64,000 nucleotides of DNA from an uncultured Pelagibacteraceae bacterium (GTDB taxonomy: Bacteria; Pseudomonadota; Alphaproteobacteria; Pelagibacterales; Pelagibacteraceae), in assembly GCA_902571375.1 (NCBI GenBank), contig CACGBP010000003.1, positions 88,902 through 152,901 of the forward strand, given 5' to 3'. The notes beneath the pieces were generated by a model. The model had not been told where the DNA came from. It saw only the letters and a list, made by a program, of their open reading frames with translations, and made no database searches. Shown one piece after another: positions 23,208 through 32,539 of the stretch. How positions within the stretch are numbered: the stretch's first letter is position 1; each line of letters starts with the position of its first letter. Position numbers and translations under genes: made by a program.

Positions 23208-24206
23208 ATGGTATCGGATGCTCCAAAACATTATCCGGTGCTGCTTAATGAAATAATTAGCATTATTACCCCTCAACATGGTGGCACATTTATAGATTGT
23301 ACTTTTGGTCAAGGTGGATACACAAAAAAGATTTTAAGCTATAAAGATACAAAAGTTATAGCTTTAGATAGAGACCTTAAAACCAAAAAAAATGCAGAAA
23401 ATATTCTCAATAAATTTCAAGATAGATTCGTATTTAAAAATAAAAAGTTCAGTCAATTAAAAGATCTTAAAATTAAAAATGAAAATATCAAAGGTATTAT
23501 TTTCGATCTTGGATATTCATACACTCAAATAAAGGACTTATCAAAGGGATTGTCATTTGACTCGACTGGAGAATTAAATATGCAAATGGGAATAAATAGT
23601 TTTTCAGCAAATGATGTAATTAATAAATTAGATTATGAAGAATTAGAAAAAATTTTTAAGTTTTTTGGTGAGGAAAGAGAGTCTAAAAAAATTGCATTAA
23701 ATATTGTAAAAGAGAGAAAATTTAAAAATATAGATACACAAACTTTAGTTCAAATAATTGAAAAAACAAAAAAAAAGAAAAACTTCAAAGTACATGCAGC
23801 TACAAAAACTTTTCAAGCAATTAGAATTTTTGTAAATAATGAGATTACTGAACTAATCTACGGCTTAATTTCTGCTTTAAAAGTTTTAAAAAAGGATGGT
23901 GTTTTAGCAGTTGTTACATTTCATTCATTAGAGGATAAAATTGTCAAATATTTCTTTAGAAGCTTATCTGAGAAAAAAAGTGTTTCAAGATATCTCCCAA
24001 AAATTAATCAACCAGAACCATTATTAGAAATGCTTGAAAAAAAACCCTTAACACCATCTCCAAAAGAATTAAAAGAAAATATTTCCTCAAGATCAGCAAA
24101 ACTAAGATATGCAGTTAAAAAAAAAAATTTTTTTGATTTTGAAACTGACATTCTGAAGAAATTTGATTATTTAATTGAAATTGAGAACTTTGGTAAAAAA
24201 TTATGA
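23208..24206 (+). CDS. rsmH: 16S rRNA (cytosine-1402 N4) methyltransferase RsmH
   Basis: SAM-dependent methyltransferase (MraW) that modifies C1402 of 16S rRNA. Motif I is [14 protein letters not shown], followed by [14 protein letters not shown] with the family DLGxS, and [13 protein letters not shown] near the C-terminus, plus the [20 protein letters not shown] tail. I prefer ATG at 23208 because GGAAG (23198-23202) is well placed for it; ATG at 23196 would add four residues. The 3' end overlaps ftsL by 4 nt. Confidence 0.95.
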   Translation: MVSDAPKHYPVLLNEIISIITPQHGGTFIDCTFGQGGYTKKILSYKDTKVIALDRDLKTKKNAENILNKFQDRFVFKNKKFSQLKDLKIKNENIKGIIFDLGYSYTQIKDLSKGLSFDSTGELNMQMGINSFSANDVINKLDYEELEKIFKFFGEERESKKIALNIVKERKFKNIDTQTLVQIIEKTKKKKNFKVHAATKTFQAIRIFVNNEITELIYGLISALKVLKKDGVLAVVTFHSLEDKIVKYFFRSLSEKKSVSRYLPKINQPEPLLEMLEKKPLTPSPKELKENISSRSAKLRYAVKKKNFFDFETDILKKFDYLIEIENFGKKL

Positions 24207-24508
24207 AAAAATTTTTCACAATTTTTCTAATTTTATCTTTAATAATGTTTACAGCTATAATTAAAAATTCTTCAAAAACAATTGAGGATGAAACTTTTTT
24301 AATAGAAGAAAATATAAGAGGGCTAAAAAAAGATTTGGAAAGAACCAAATTAGAGTATGACTATCTCAGTTCTGCAGAAAAATTACTAGAGTATCAAATT
24401 CTATATTTTGATGATGAGTTGGTGAAGAAAAATATCGAAGAAATAAAAATAATTCACAAAAATTTAGATAATCTTGAAATAAAACCTTTCAAAATAAGTA
24501 ATGAATAA
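24203..24508 (+). CDS. ftsL: Cell division protein FtsL-like
   Basis: 101-aa bitopic membrane protein in the ftsL position between rsmH and ftsI. One N-terminal transmembrane segment ([17 protein letters not shown]) is followed by a charged heptad-rich coiled coil ([32 protein letters not shown]). FtsL proteins are poorly conserved; the call rests on topology, length and synteny. In the divisome it forms a complex with FtsB and FtsQ in the periplasm. Overlaps rsmH by 4 nt and ftsI by 8 nt. Confidence 0.78.
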   Translation: MKKFFTIFLILSLIMFTAIIKNSSKTIEDETFLIEENIRGLKKDLERTKLEYDYLSSAEKLLEYQILYFDDELVKKNIEEIKIIHKNLDNLEIKPFKISNE

Positions 24509-26189
24509 AAAAGAGTTTAAAATTATTTTAGAAGATAATCACAGTAATTTTTTTTATAAAAAAAATAAATCAAATTTAAAAATAACATTTAATAGGGTAG
24601 CATTTATTTTCTTTATTTTTTTCCTTATTTCATTGATTTACTCAATCCATTTATTGCATTTAGGATCAAGAAAGTCGAAATTAACAAATAACTTTGATAT
24701 TGTTGAACCTATTAGCAAGTTATATAGAGCAGATATAGTAGATGTTGACGGAAATTACATTGGAAAAACAATTAATTCGATTGATATAGGTATAAGTCCA
24801 TCAAAAATAATAGATCAAAAAAAATTGATACTTAATCTAAAGTATATTTTTCCTGACAAAGATTATGATGTAATTAAAAAAAGAATTAAAGCAGGCAAGT
24901 TCTTTTATTTTGAAAAAAAAATTTCTGAGGAGAATTACGAAAAACTTATGTTGCTTGGAGATAAATCGATTGAACCTAGAGATAATCTAATAAGATTGTA
25001 TCCACAAAAAAATTTATTTAGTCATATTATAGGTCAAATTGATAACGAAAATAATGGTATATCAGGTTTAGAAAAATCTTTGGATGAAAAACTAAAAAAA
25101 ACTTTAACTCCAATTAAATTAACAGTTGATAAAGATATTCAATATTTGATTAGAGAGGAGTTGATTAAATTTAATAAAATATTTAACTCAAAAGGGAGTG
25201 GTGCGATTTTAATGAATGTTAATAATGGGGAAATATTATCATTAGTATCATTGCCTGATTTTGATCCCAATAAAAGAAAAAATATTTCTGATGTTAATTT
25301 TATTAATAGAGTAACAAAAGGAGTTTATGAGTTTGGCTCTGTGTTTAAAACTTTTACTCTTGCGGCAGCGTTAGAAGAAAAAATAATAGAACCCAAAACA
25401 CATTTTAGAGATTTGCCTAAATCAATTATATGTGCTGGATTCACAATTAAAGAGTATGACAATAAAATTCCCTCAGATTTAACAGCAGAACAAATTATTA
25501 TACGTTCGGGAAATATAGGTTCAGTGAGAATTGGACAAAAGATAGGTCAAGAAAAATTTAAATCTTTCCTATCAAAGATAGGTGTTCTTGATGAAATCAA
25601 TTTTGATATTAAAGAGGTAGGAAAGCCCTTAAAATTTAATTGGGGCAAATGTCCATTAGCTACAGCATCTTTTGGTCATGGAATTACCACAACACTTTTG
25701 CAATTAGCTAAAGCATACTCAATTGTTGTAAATGGTGGATATAAAGTTCATCCTACTTTAATCAAATTAGAAAATGTAAATAAAAAAGAAAAAATTTTAG
25801 ACCAATACGTATCAAAAAATATTTTACCTATTTTAAGAAAAATAGTTACTGATAAAGAGGGGACTGCTTCACTAGCAAATGTCTCTGGCTATGAAGTTGG
25901 AGGAAAAACAGGAACAGCTCAAAAAAGTATAGCAGGAGTATATTCAAAAAAAAAAATAAATACTTTCATTTCAGTATTTCCAACATCTAAACCAAAGTTT
26001 CTTTTAGGTATAATGTTGGATGAGCCAAAAATTAGTAAAGATTATATTTATCATTATAGAGATGGGTCTAATATTAAGTATAAGGGGACCCCGTTTAATA
26101 CTGCTGGCTGGACAACAGTTGAGATAACAGGTCAAGTTATTGAAAAAATTGGGCCTATTTTAGCCACAAAATACAGTGAGATTAAATAA
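24501..26189 (+). CDS. ftsI: Penicillin-binding protein 3 (FtsI), septal transpeptidase
   Basis: Crosslinks septal peptidoglycan. The 562-aa protein has an N-terminal cytoplasmic stretch, one membrane anchor (AFIFFIFFLISLIYSIHLL around residue 34), a PBP dimerisation domain, and a class B transpeptidase domain: S280-V-F-K283 (the nucleophile motif), SGN (RSGNIGSVRIG) and KTG (GGKTGTAQKS). All three active-site motifs are intact. It works with FtsW, which is encoded 5 kb downstream in the same cluster. The gap to the next gene is 3 nt. Confidence 0.96.
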   Translation: MNKKEFKIILEDNHSNFFYKKNKSNLKITFNRVAFIFFIFFLISLIYSIHLLHLGSRKSKLTNNFDIVEPISKLYRADIVDVDGNYIGKTINSIDIGISPSKIIDQKKLILNLKYIFPDKDYDVIKKRIKAGKFFYFEKKISEENYEKLMLLGDKSIEPRDNLIRLYPQKNLFSHIIGQIDNENNGISGLEKSLDEKLKKTLTPIKLTVDKDIQYLIREELIKFNKIFNSKGSGAILMNVNNGEILSLVSLPDFDPNKRKNISDVNFINRVTKGVYEFGSVFKTFTLAAALEEKIIEPKTHFRDLPKSIICAGFTIKEYDNKIPSDLTAEQIIIRSGNIGSVRIGQKIGQEKFKSFLSKIGVLDEINFDIKEVGKPLKFNWGKCPLATASFGHGITTTLLQLAKAYSIVVNGGYKVHPTLIKLENVNKKEKILDQYVSKNILPILRKIVTDKEGTASLANVSGYEVGGKTGTAQKSIAGVYSKKKINTFISVFPTSKPKFLLGIMLDEPKISKDYIYHYRDGSNIKYKGTPFNTAGWTTVEITGQVIEKIGPILATKYSEIK

Positions 26190-26192
26190 CAG

Positions 26193-29033
26193 ATGTTACT
26201 TAAAGATTATATTCCAAATGTTAAAAAAGAATTAAAAAATATTTTTTTTTCAGGTATTGCTTTTGAAAGTTCAAAAGTTAAAAAAAATGATATTTTTTTT
26301 GCAATTAAAGGCAATAATTTTGATGGTAATAAATACATCAATGAAGCAATTAAAAAAGGTGCTGTAGCAATTATCTCAGAAAAAAAAATAAACTTAAAAA
26401 AAAAAATTCTATATATAAATACACACAATCCCAGAAAATTATTAGCAGAAGTTTCATTTAAGATTTATAATAAAATTCCAAAAAATTTAATTGCTATTAC
26501 AGGCACTAATGGAAAATCCTCAGTCGCAGATTTTTATTATCAACTTTTAAAGTTAAATCATAAAAAAATTGCCTCGATAGGGACTTTAGGTGTTAAATCA
26601 AAACATTTTAATCTAAGCTTATCAAATACAACAATTGACCCATTAAAACTAGGTCAAATATTAACTAAACTCAAAAATAAAAAGATTGAAAATGTTATTA
26701 TGGAGGCTTCAAGCCATGGTCTTAAACAAAATAGATTAGATGGTTTAAAATTTAATATAGGTATATTCACAAATTTATCTCAAGATCATCTTGATTATCA
26801 TAAAAATTTGAAAAATTATTTACAAGCAAAACTCTATTTATTTAAAAATCTAATAAAAAATAATGGCAATATAATAACAGATGAAAATATTCCTGAATTT
26901 CAAAAGATTAAAAGAATAGCAATAAATAAAAAATTGAATTTAAATTTTATAAATCATAAAAAGAATAATTTTCAAATTTTATCTCACGACTTTCAAGGAG
27001 AATCACAAATACTTAAAATAAGATATGACAATTCAATAAGATTAGTAAAGCTAAATCTGATTGGAAAAATTCAACTAAAAAACTTGTTAATGGCAATTAT
27101 TGCTGCAAAAAAAAGCAAACTTAAACTAAAAAAAATTTTTGAAAGTATTCCAAAAATAAAACCTGTTGAAGGAAGATTTCAAAAAATAGGGAAAATTAAA
27201 AATGGTTCTATGGTAATACTTGATTATGCTCATACACCGGAGGCTTTAAAAACATGTCTTTTAAATTTAAGAGAGCAATTTCCTTTTAAAAAAATTTCTT
27301 TATTGTTTGGGTGTGGTGGAAATAGAGATCAAAATAAAAGAGCAAAAATGGGAAAAATTGCAAATGATTATTCAGATAAAATTTATCTGACTGATGATAA
27401 CCCAAGATTTGAAGATCCAGAAAAGATAAGAAGAGATATTAAAAAAGCAATTTTTAGAAAAAATATGATTGAAATATCCAATAGAAAAAATGCTATAAAG
27501 GTAGGAATTGAAGATTTAAATACAGGTGATATTTTATTGGTAGCTGGTAAGGGACATGAGAAAACACAAGACACTGGACATCGAAAAGTTTTTTTTTCAG
27601 ATAAAAAAATTATTTTAGAATCAATTAAAGTTAAGAATTTCAATTTAACAAATAATTTAAAATTAAATTTAGTTAAAGAAGTTTCAGGGTTTAAGAATAA
27701 ATTAAAATTTACTAATTTAAAAAAAGCAAAAATTAATTCTAAAGAAGTTAAAAAAAATGATATTTTTTTTGCAATTAAAGGAAAAAAAAATGATGGAAAT
27801 AAATTTGTTCAAGAGGCGTTAAAAAGAAAAGCCTCAATAGCTGTTGTAAACAAAATCCAAAAAAATCTTGGTTTAGGAAAACAAATAAAAGTCAAAAACT
27901 CTTTAAAATGTTTGACCCAAATTTCAAATAATTATAGAAAAAATATCGATACAAAAATAATTGCGATTACTGGAAGTTGTGGAAAAACTACACTTAAAGA
28001 ATTGTTAGGTAATTCATTAAAAAAAATTTCAAGAGTTAGTATTTCTCCAAAATCTTATAATAATAAATATGGCGTACCATTGAGTCTTTTTAATTTAAAT
28101 AAAAATGATGATTATGGAGTCTTAGAAATAGGAATGGATAAAAAGGGAGAGATAGATTATCTATCAAATATTATAAAACCAGATGTTAGCGTCATCACTA
28201 ATATAAATTATGCACATATCAAAAATTTTAAGAATATAAAACAGATTGCTTTAGCCAAATCAGAAATTATCTATAATACTAGGTCTAGTGGCTATGTAAT
28301 TTTAAATGCAGATGATAATTTTTTTAAACTACATAATACAATCGCCAAAAAAAAGAAACTAAAAGTAATTTCTTTTGGTATTAAAAATAATAAAGCTAAC
28401 ATTAAATTCATCAATATCAAAAAAGTCAGAAGAAATTTTATAATAAGTATTAAATTAAATAATTTAAAAAAAATGTTTATAATTTCTAATAATTATACAA
28501 ATAACATTTATAATATCTTAGCAAGTGTAGCGGTGATGAGTATTTATATTAATATTGCTAAATTAAGTAAAAATATTTTTTTTAACTTTAAGATACCTAA
28601 TGGGAGAGGCAATCTTTCAAAAATTAAAATAAATGGTAAAAAAATTAATTTAATTGATGAAAGTTATAACTCCAACCCTTTATCATTACAAAATGCAATA
28701 CTTAATTATGATAAATTAGATACTAAAGCATCAAAAAAATATCTATTACTTGGTGATATGCTAGAACTTGGAAAACATTCAAAAAAACTTCATCAATCTA
28801 TAGCACCAATAATAAATAAAACCAAACTAAGCAAAGTCTTCATAAAAGGAAAAAAAGCTTCATTTATATATGATGGGCTTGCGAAATCGAAAAAAGGTAA
28901 AGTATTAAGAAATAAATATGAAATTATTAATTTGATCAAAAATGATTTAAATAATAATGATTATTTGATGTTAAAAGCCTCAAATGCGACAGGTTTTAAT
29001 CAGATAGTTAATGAAATCAAAGGATTAAATTAA
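26193..29033 (+). CDS. murE-murF: MurE-MurF fusion: UDP-MurNAc-tripeptide and -pentapeptide ligase
   Basis: A single uninterrupted 946-aa frame with two complete Mur ligases. Residues 1 to about 480 are MurE (adds meso-diaminopimelate): P-loop TGTNGKSS near residue 105, SSHGLKQNRLDGL, and DNPR near residue 404, the signature for diaminopimelate. Residues about 500-946 are MurF (adds D-Ala-D-Ala): P-loop TGSCGKTT near 592, SYNNKYGVPLSLF, and DESYNSNP. Each half has its own N-terminal UDP-binding domain, and both contain the same 12 residues VKKNDIFFAIKG, encoded by an identical 37-nt stretch (26275-26311 and 27745-27781). Fused MurE-MurF is known in some other bacteria. mraY follows at once, 0 nt later. 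Confidence 0.95.
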   Translation: MLLKDYIPNVKKELKNIFFSGIAFESSKVKKNDIFFAIKGNNFDGNKYINEAIKKGAVAIISEKKINLKKKILYINTHNPRKLLAEVSFKIYNKIPKNLIAITGTNGKSSVADFYYQLLKLNHKKIASIGTLGVKSKHFNLSLSNTTIDPLKLGQILTKLKNKKIENVIMEASSHGLKQNRLDGLKFNIGIFTNLSQDHLDYHKNLKNYLQAKLYLFKNLIKNNGNIITDENIPEFQKIKRIAINKKLNLNFINHKKNNFQILSHDFQGESQILKIRYDNSIRLVKLNLIGKIQLKNLLMAIIAAKKSKLKLKKIFESIPKIKPVEGRFQKIGKIKNGSMVILDYAHTPEALKTCLLNLREQFPFKKISLLFGCGGNRDQNKRAKMGKIANDYSDKIYLTDDNPRFEDPEKIRRDIKKAIFRKNMIEISNRKNAIKVGIEDLNTGDILLVAGKGHEKTQDTGHRKVFFSDKKIILESIKVKNFNLTNNLKLNLVKEVSGFKNKLKFTNLKKAKINSKEVKKNDIFFAIKGKKNDGNKFVQEALKRKASIAVVNKIQKNLGLGKQIKVKNSLKCLTQISNNYRKNIDTKIIAITGSCGKTTLKELLGNSLKKISRVSISPKSYNNKYGVPLSLFNLNKNDDYGVLEIGMDKKGEIDYLSNIIKPDVSVITNINYAHIKNFKNIKQIALAKSEIIYNTRSSGYVILNADDNFFKLHNTIAKKKKLKVISFGIKNNKANIKFINIKKVRRNFIISIKLNNLKKMFIISNNYTNNIYNILASVAVMSIYINIAKLSKNIFFNFKIPNGRGNLSKIKINGKKINLIDESYNSNPLSLQNAILNYDKLDTKASKKYLLLGDMLELGKHSKKLHQSIAPIINKTKLSKVFIKGKKASFIYDGLAKSKKGKVLRNKYEIINLIKNDLNNNDYLMLKASNATGFNQIVNEIKGLN
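26275..26311 (+). repeat. Direct repeat, copy 1 (MurE half)
   Basis: 37 nt identical to 27745-27781. Encodes VKKNDIFFAIKG in the UDP-binding domain of the MurE half. Identity includes synonymous positions. Confidence 0.9.
27745..27781 (+). repeat. Direct repeat, copy 2 (MurF half)
   Basis: 37 nt identical to 26275-26311, in the same reading register of the MurF half. Flanking sequence diverges immediately on both sides at the DNA level. Confidence 0.9.
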
Positions 29034-30119
29034 ATGCTTTATCAATTTTTATTAAACTTTGTTGATACTTTTGGGTTCTTAAATGTCTTTAAATATTTAA
29101 CTTTTCGTACTGGTTTATCTTTTTTTACGTCTTTAGTGATAGTCCTTTTTATTGGTGCTCCTTTTATAAAGTTTTTTTCTAATCAAAAAATTTTAAGCCC
29201 CATTAGAGATGATGGGCCAGCTGATCATATTGTTAAAAAAATTGGTACACCGACTATGGGAGGTGTAATCATTTTATTTGGTCTTCTAATTTCTGTATTA
29301 TGTTGGGGAGATTTATCAAATGTTAATATTTTATTTTGCTTATACATAGCAATATCATTTGGTTTACTGGGAGCTTTTGATGACTATAAAAAAATTAAAT
29401 ATAATAATTCTTCAGGTATTTCATCAAAATTTAAGATAATAATGCAAATCATTATTACAATTATTGGAGTAAGTTTATTTATCAAATTTGTAGATTATCA
29501 AGATATCAATAATTTGTATTTTCCATTCTTTAAAAATTTAATAATTAATCTTGGTTGGTTCTTCATCCCGTTTGCCGTATTTGTAATTGTAGGATCCTCA
29601 AATGCAGTTAATCTTACAGATGGTCTCGATGGTTTGGCAACAGTGCCAGTAATTTTGGTAGCTGCATGCTTTGCATTTATAAGTTATGTAACTGGAAATG
29701 TTTTATTTTCTAACTATCTTCAAATTCCATATATTGAGGGGACTGGAGAAATTTCAATTTTTTGTGGAGCAATTATAGGATCTTGTTTAGGTTTTTTATG
29801 GTTTAATGCTCCTCCAGCTAAAATTTTTATGGGAGATACTGGCTCTTTATCGTTGGGAGGGTCTTTAGGTGCAGTAGGTATAATTACTAAGCATGAAATT
29901 GTATTAGCTATTATAGGAGGTCTTTTTGTACTTGAGGCAGTATCTGTGATGGTTCAAGTAATTTCTTATAAACTTACAGGTAAAAGAATCTTTAAAATGG
30001 CTCCAATACATCATCATTTTGAAAAGAAGGGTTGGCCTGAATCAACAGTAGTAATTAGATTTTGGATCATATCAATCATTCTTGCAATGATTGGATTAGC
30101 TACATTAAAATTAAGATAA
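29034..30119 (+). CDS. mraY: Phospho-N-acetylmuramoyl-pentapeptide transferase
   Basis: Polytopic inner-membrane enzyme that makes lipid I from UDP-MurNAc-pentapeptide and undecaprenyl phosphate. The 361-aa protein has the expected series of hydrophobic helices and family motifs: PTMGGVIILFG, LGAFDDYKKI (paired Asp), SNAVNLTDGLDGLA, MGDTGSLSLGG, and the C-terminal APIHHHFEKKGWPE. Length is normal. It follows directly on the murE-murF stop and is 10 nt before murD. Confidence 0.97.
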   Translation: MLYQFLLNFVDTFGFLNVFKYLTFRTGLSFFTSLVIVLFIGAPFIKFFSNQKILSPIRDDGPADHIVKKIGTPTMGGVIILFGLLISVLCWGDLSNVNILFCLYIAISFGLLGAFDDYKKIKYNNSSGISSKFKIIMQIIITIIGVSLFIKFVDYQDINNLYFPFFKNLIINLGWFFIPFAVFVIVGSSNAVNLTDGLDGLATVPVILVAACFAFISYVTGNVLFSNYLQIPYIEGTGEISIFCGAIIGSCLGFLWFNAPPAKIFMGDTGSLSLGGSLGAVGIITKHEIVLAIIGGLFVLEAVSVMVQVISYKLTGKRIFKMAPIHHHFEKKGWPESTVVIRFWIISIILAMIGLATLKLR

Positions 30120-30129
30120 GGAAAATAAT

Positions 30130-31419
30130 TTGAATTTTTTTTCAAATAAAAAGATTTTAATTTATGGTTTAGGAAAAAGTGGTTTATCGACTTATAAATT
30201 TTTAAAAAACGAAAATAATATTTATTTATATGATGATTATTATTCAAAAATAAAAAATAAAAATATAAGAAAAAAAATTATCAATTTTAGAAAAATTACA
30301 AATATTAAATTTGATAGAATAATATTAAGCCCGGGTATAGATATCAATAAATGTAAGTTGTCTAAGTTTTTAAAAAAAAATCTAAAATTAATTTATTCAG
30401 ACTTAGATGTTTTTTATAATTTTTATAAAAATGATTGCATAACTATTACTGGTACAAACGGAAAGTCCACTACTTGCCAACTTTTATTTGAAGTTTTATC
30501 AAAACAAAAATTTGATGTTAAACTTATTGGAAACATAGGAATACCAGTTTTATCAATTAAAAATGTTAAAAAAAAAACATTATTTATTATTGAAGCATCT
30601 TCATATCAGTTAGAATACAGTAGGATTTTTAAGTCAAAGTATGCAGTGATTTTAAATTTATCACCAGATCATTTAGAAAGACATTTGACTTTAAATAAAT
30701 ATATTGATGCAAAGTTTAAGCTATTAAAGAATCAATCTAAAGGTAATTTTGCTTTTTTAAATAAAAATGATTTGTTAACTCAAAGAAAACTTAGATTTAA
30801 GAAATTTAAATCAAAAATAATTCAAGTCCAGACGAAAGAAGATTTCACTAATTTTAAAAACATCAGGAATGATTATTTTTTGACTGAAACAAACAAAGAA
30901 AATCTATTTTTTGTTTTGGAAATTTTAAAAAAATGGAAAATAAATAAAAATTTACTTTTTAAAGCAATTGAAAATTTTAAAGGTCTTAAATATAGACAAC
31001 AAACTATTTATAAAAAAAATAATTTAACAATTATAAATGATTCAAAATCCACAAGTTTTGCATCATCAATAAGTGCTTTAAAAGTAAATCCTAACATTTT
31101 TTGGTTGCTTGGTGGTCAACATAAAAGAAATGATAAATTTAATCTATCTAAAAGATATTTTAAAAACATACGGGCATTTATTTATGGTCGTGATGTAAAG
31201 TTTTTTAACAAAGAACTCAAAGGAAAAATAAGATACGAAAATTTTATAAATTTAAATCATGCTTTAAAAAAAATTTTTATGATTTTAAAAAAAAATAAAA
31301 ATAAACCCTACACTATCTTATTTAGCCCTTGCGCAGCATCATTTGATAGTTTTAATAATTTTGAAGAAAGAGGTTTTTATTTTGATAAGTTGATAAATAG
31401 ATACTTATATGAAAAATAA
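30130..31419 (+). CDS. murD: UDP-N-acetylmuramoyl-L-alanine:D-glutamate ligase
   Basis: Adds D-glutamate to UDP-MurNAc-L-Ala. The 429-aa protein has the N-terminal UDP-binding domain (LIYGLGKSGLSTYKF), the ATP loop TGTNGKSTTCQLL, IEASSYQLEYS, LSPDHLERH, and the C-terminal domain with NDSKSTS and LLGGQHK. The start is TTG at 30130, well supported because AAGGA lies just upstream and the family N-terminus begins there. It overlaps ftsW by 11 nt. MurC, the previous ligase in the pathway, is not in this cluster. Confidence 0.94.
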   Translation: MNFFSNKKILIYGLGKSGLSTYKFLKNENNIYLYDDYYSKIKNKNIRKKIINFRKITNIKFDRIILSPGIDINKCKLSKFLKKNLKLIYSDLDVFYNFYKNDCITITGTNGKSTTCQLLFEVLSKQKFDVKLIGNIGIPVLSIKNVKKKTLFIIEASSYQLEYSRIFKSKYAVILNLSPDHLERHLTLNKYIDAKFKLLKNQSKGNFAFLNKNDLLTQRKLRFKKFKSKIIQVQTKEDFTNFKNIRNDYFLTETNKENLFFVLEILKKWKINKNLLFKAIENFKGLKYRQQTIYKKNNLTIINDSKSTSFASSISALKVNPNIFWLLGGQHKRNDKFNLSKRYFKNIRAFIYGRDVKFFNKELKGKIRYENFINLNHALKKIFMILKKNKNKPYTILFSPCAASFDSFNNFEERGFYFDKLINRYLYEK

Positions 31420-32533
31420 AAAAATCATCTACAGTCTTTATTACGAATGGTGGAAGAATATTGATAAGTTTATCTTTTCTTTGATAATCTTGTTATTTTT
31501 TATAGGGTTATTTTTTTCTTTAGTATCTACTTCATTGATAGTTTCAGACAAACTTAACACTAATGATTATTTATTTTTTTTTAAACACTTATTTTTTATA
31601 ATTTTAGGTTTCTTAATAATTTTTCTTCTTTCTTTAATTGACCGAGATAAACTTTTTAATTTTTCAATATTTATTTTTTTATTTTCTTTGATTTTTTTAT
31701 TTTTAGTCCCACTTATTGGTATAGAAGTAAAAGGTTCAAAAAGATGGATAGACTTTTATTTTTTACCAAGATTTCAACCTATAGAATTAGTTAAGCCTTT
31801 TTTAATTATTTCAATAAGTTTAATCTTAAGTAACGAAAAATATAAAAATATTTATTTGAAATATTCATTTTCTTTTTTCCTAACACTAATAGTTGCTTTA
31901 TTATTGATATTACAACCTGATATTGGACAAACTCTCTTAGTCTTTTTTATTTGGTCAATTCTTATATTCACCTCAGGAATTAATGTTATTTTTTTAATAA
32001 TATTTTTTTTGTTTATAGTTTTCACACTCTCTTATTTGATTTTTTTTGTATCTGAGTTTGAATATATTAAAAATAGAATATTTTCTTTTTTTAATTCAGA
32101 AACCGGAACACATAATGCTCAATCAGAAAAAGCAATTGAGTCTATTAGTAGTGGCGGATATTTTGGAAAGGGAATAGGAGAAGGGACCTTAAAAAATCGA
32201 GTACCAGAAGCTCATACAGATTATATCATATCTGTAATTTCAGAAGAGTTTGGTATTATTGCTATTATATTAATTCTGTTATTATTTTTAACATTAGCTT
32301 ATTCCGTGTTTAAAAAAATTAACTTTGAAAATGAGGAAAGAACAAAATTAGCTTTAGTAGGATGTGCAAGTCTAATTTTAATACAAGCAATGATACACAT
32401 AGGAGTTAACATTAGGTTGTTGCCAACGACAGGAATGACACTTCCTTTTATAAGTTATGGAGGTTCGTCAATTATAAGTATATCTATTATATCAGGGATA
32501 ATATTAAATTTAACTAAAAGAAAGTTTATTTAG
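31409..32533 (+). CDS. ftsW: Septal peptidoglycan glycosyltransferase FtsW (SEDS)
   Basis: 374-aa polytopic SEDS protein that polymerises septal glycan with FtsI. Membrane helices are clear throughout; conserved SEDS features are KGSKRWIDF...QPIELVKPF, LLILQPDIGQTLL, the extracellular loop with GGYFGKGIGEGTLKNRVPEAHTDYI, and LPFISYGGSSI near the C-terminus. RodA is the alternative, but position inside the division cluster after murD favours FtsW. The next gene is ddl, whereas murG, murC and murB would usually come first. Confidence 0.93.
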   Translation: MKNKKIIYSLYYEWWKNIDKFIFSLIILLFFIGLFFSLVSTSLIVSDKLNTNDYLFFFKHLFFIILGFLIIFLLSLIDRDKLFNFSIFIFLFSLIFLFLVPLIGIEVKGSKRWIDFYFLPRFQPIELVKPFLIISISLILSNEKYKNIYLKYSFSFFLTLIVALLLILQPDIGQTLLVFFIWSILIFTSGINVIFLIIFFLFIVFTLSYLIFFVSEFEYIKNRIFSFFNSETGTHNAQSEKAIESISSGGYFGKGIGEGTLKNRVPEAHTDYIISVISEEFGIIAIILILLLFLTLAYSVFKKINFENEERTKLALVGCASLILIQAMIHIGVNIRLLPTTGMTLPFISYGGSSIISISIISGIILNLTKRKFI

Positions 32534-32539
32534 ATATTC

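Noticed and set aside
27600..27760. Possible sequencing error joining murE and murF
   Set aside because: The frame reads through smoothly with a plausible linker, and both halves are complete; I keep the fusion but list it for checking.
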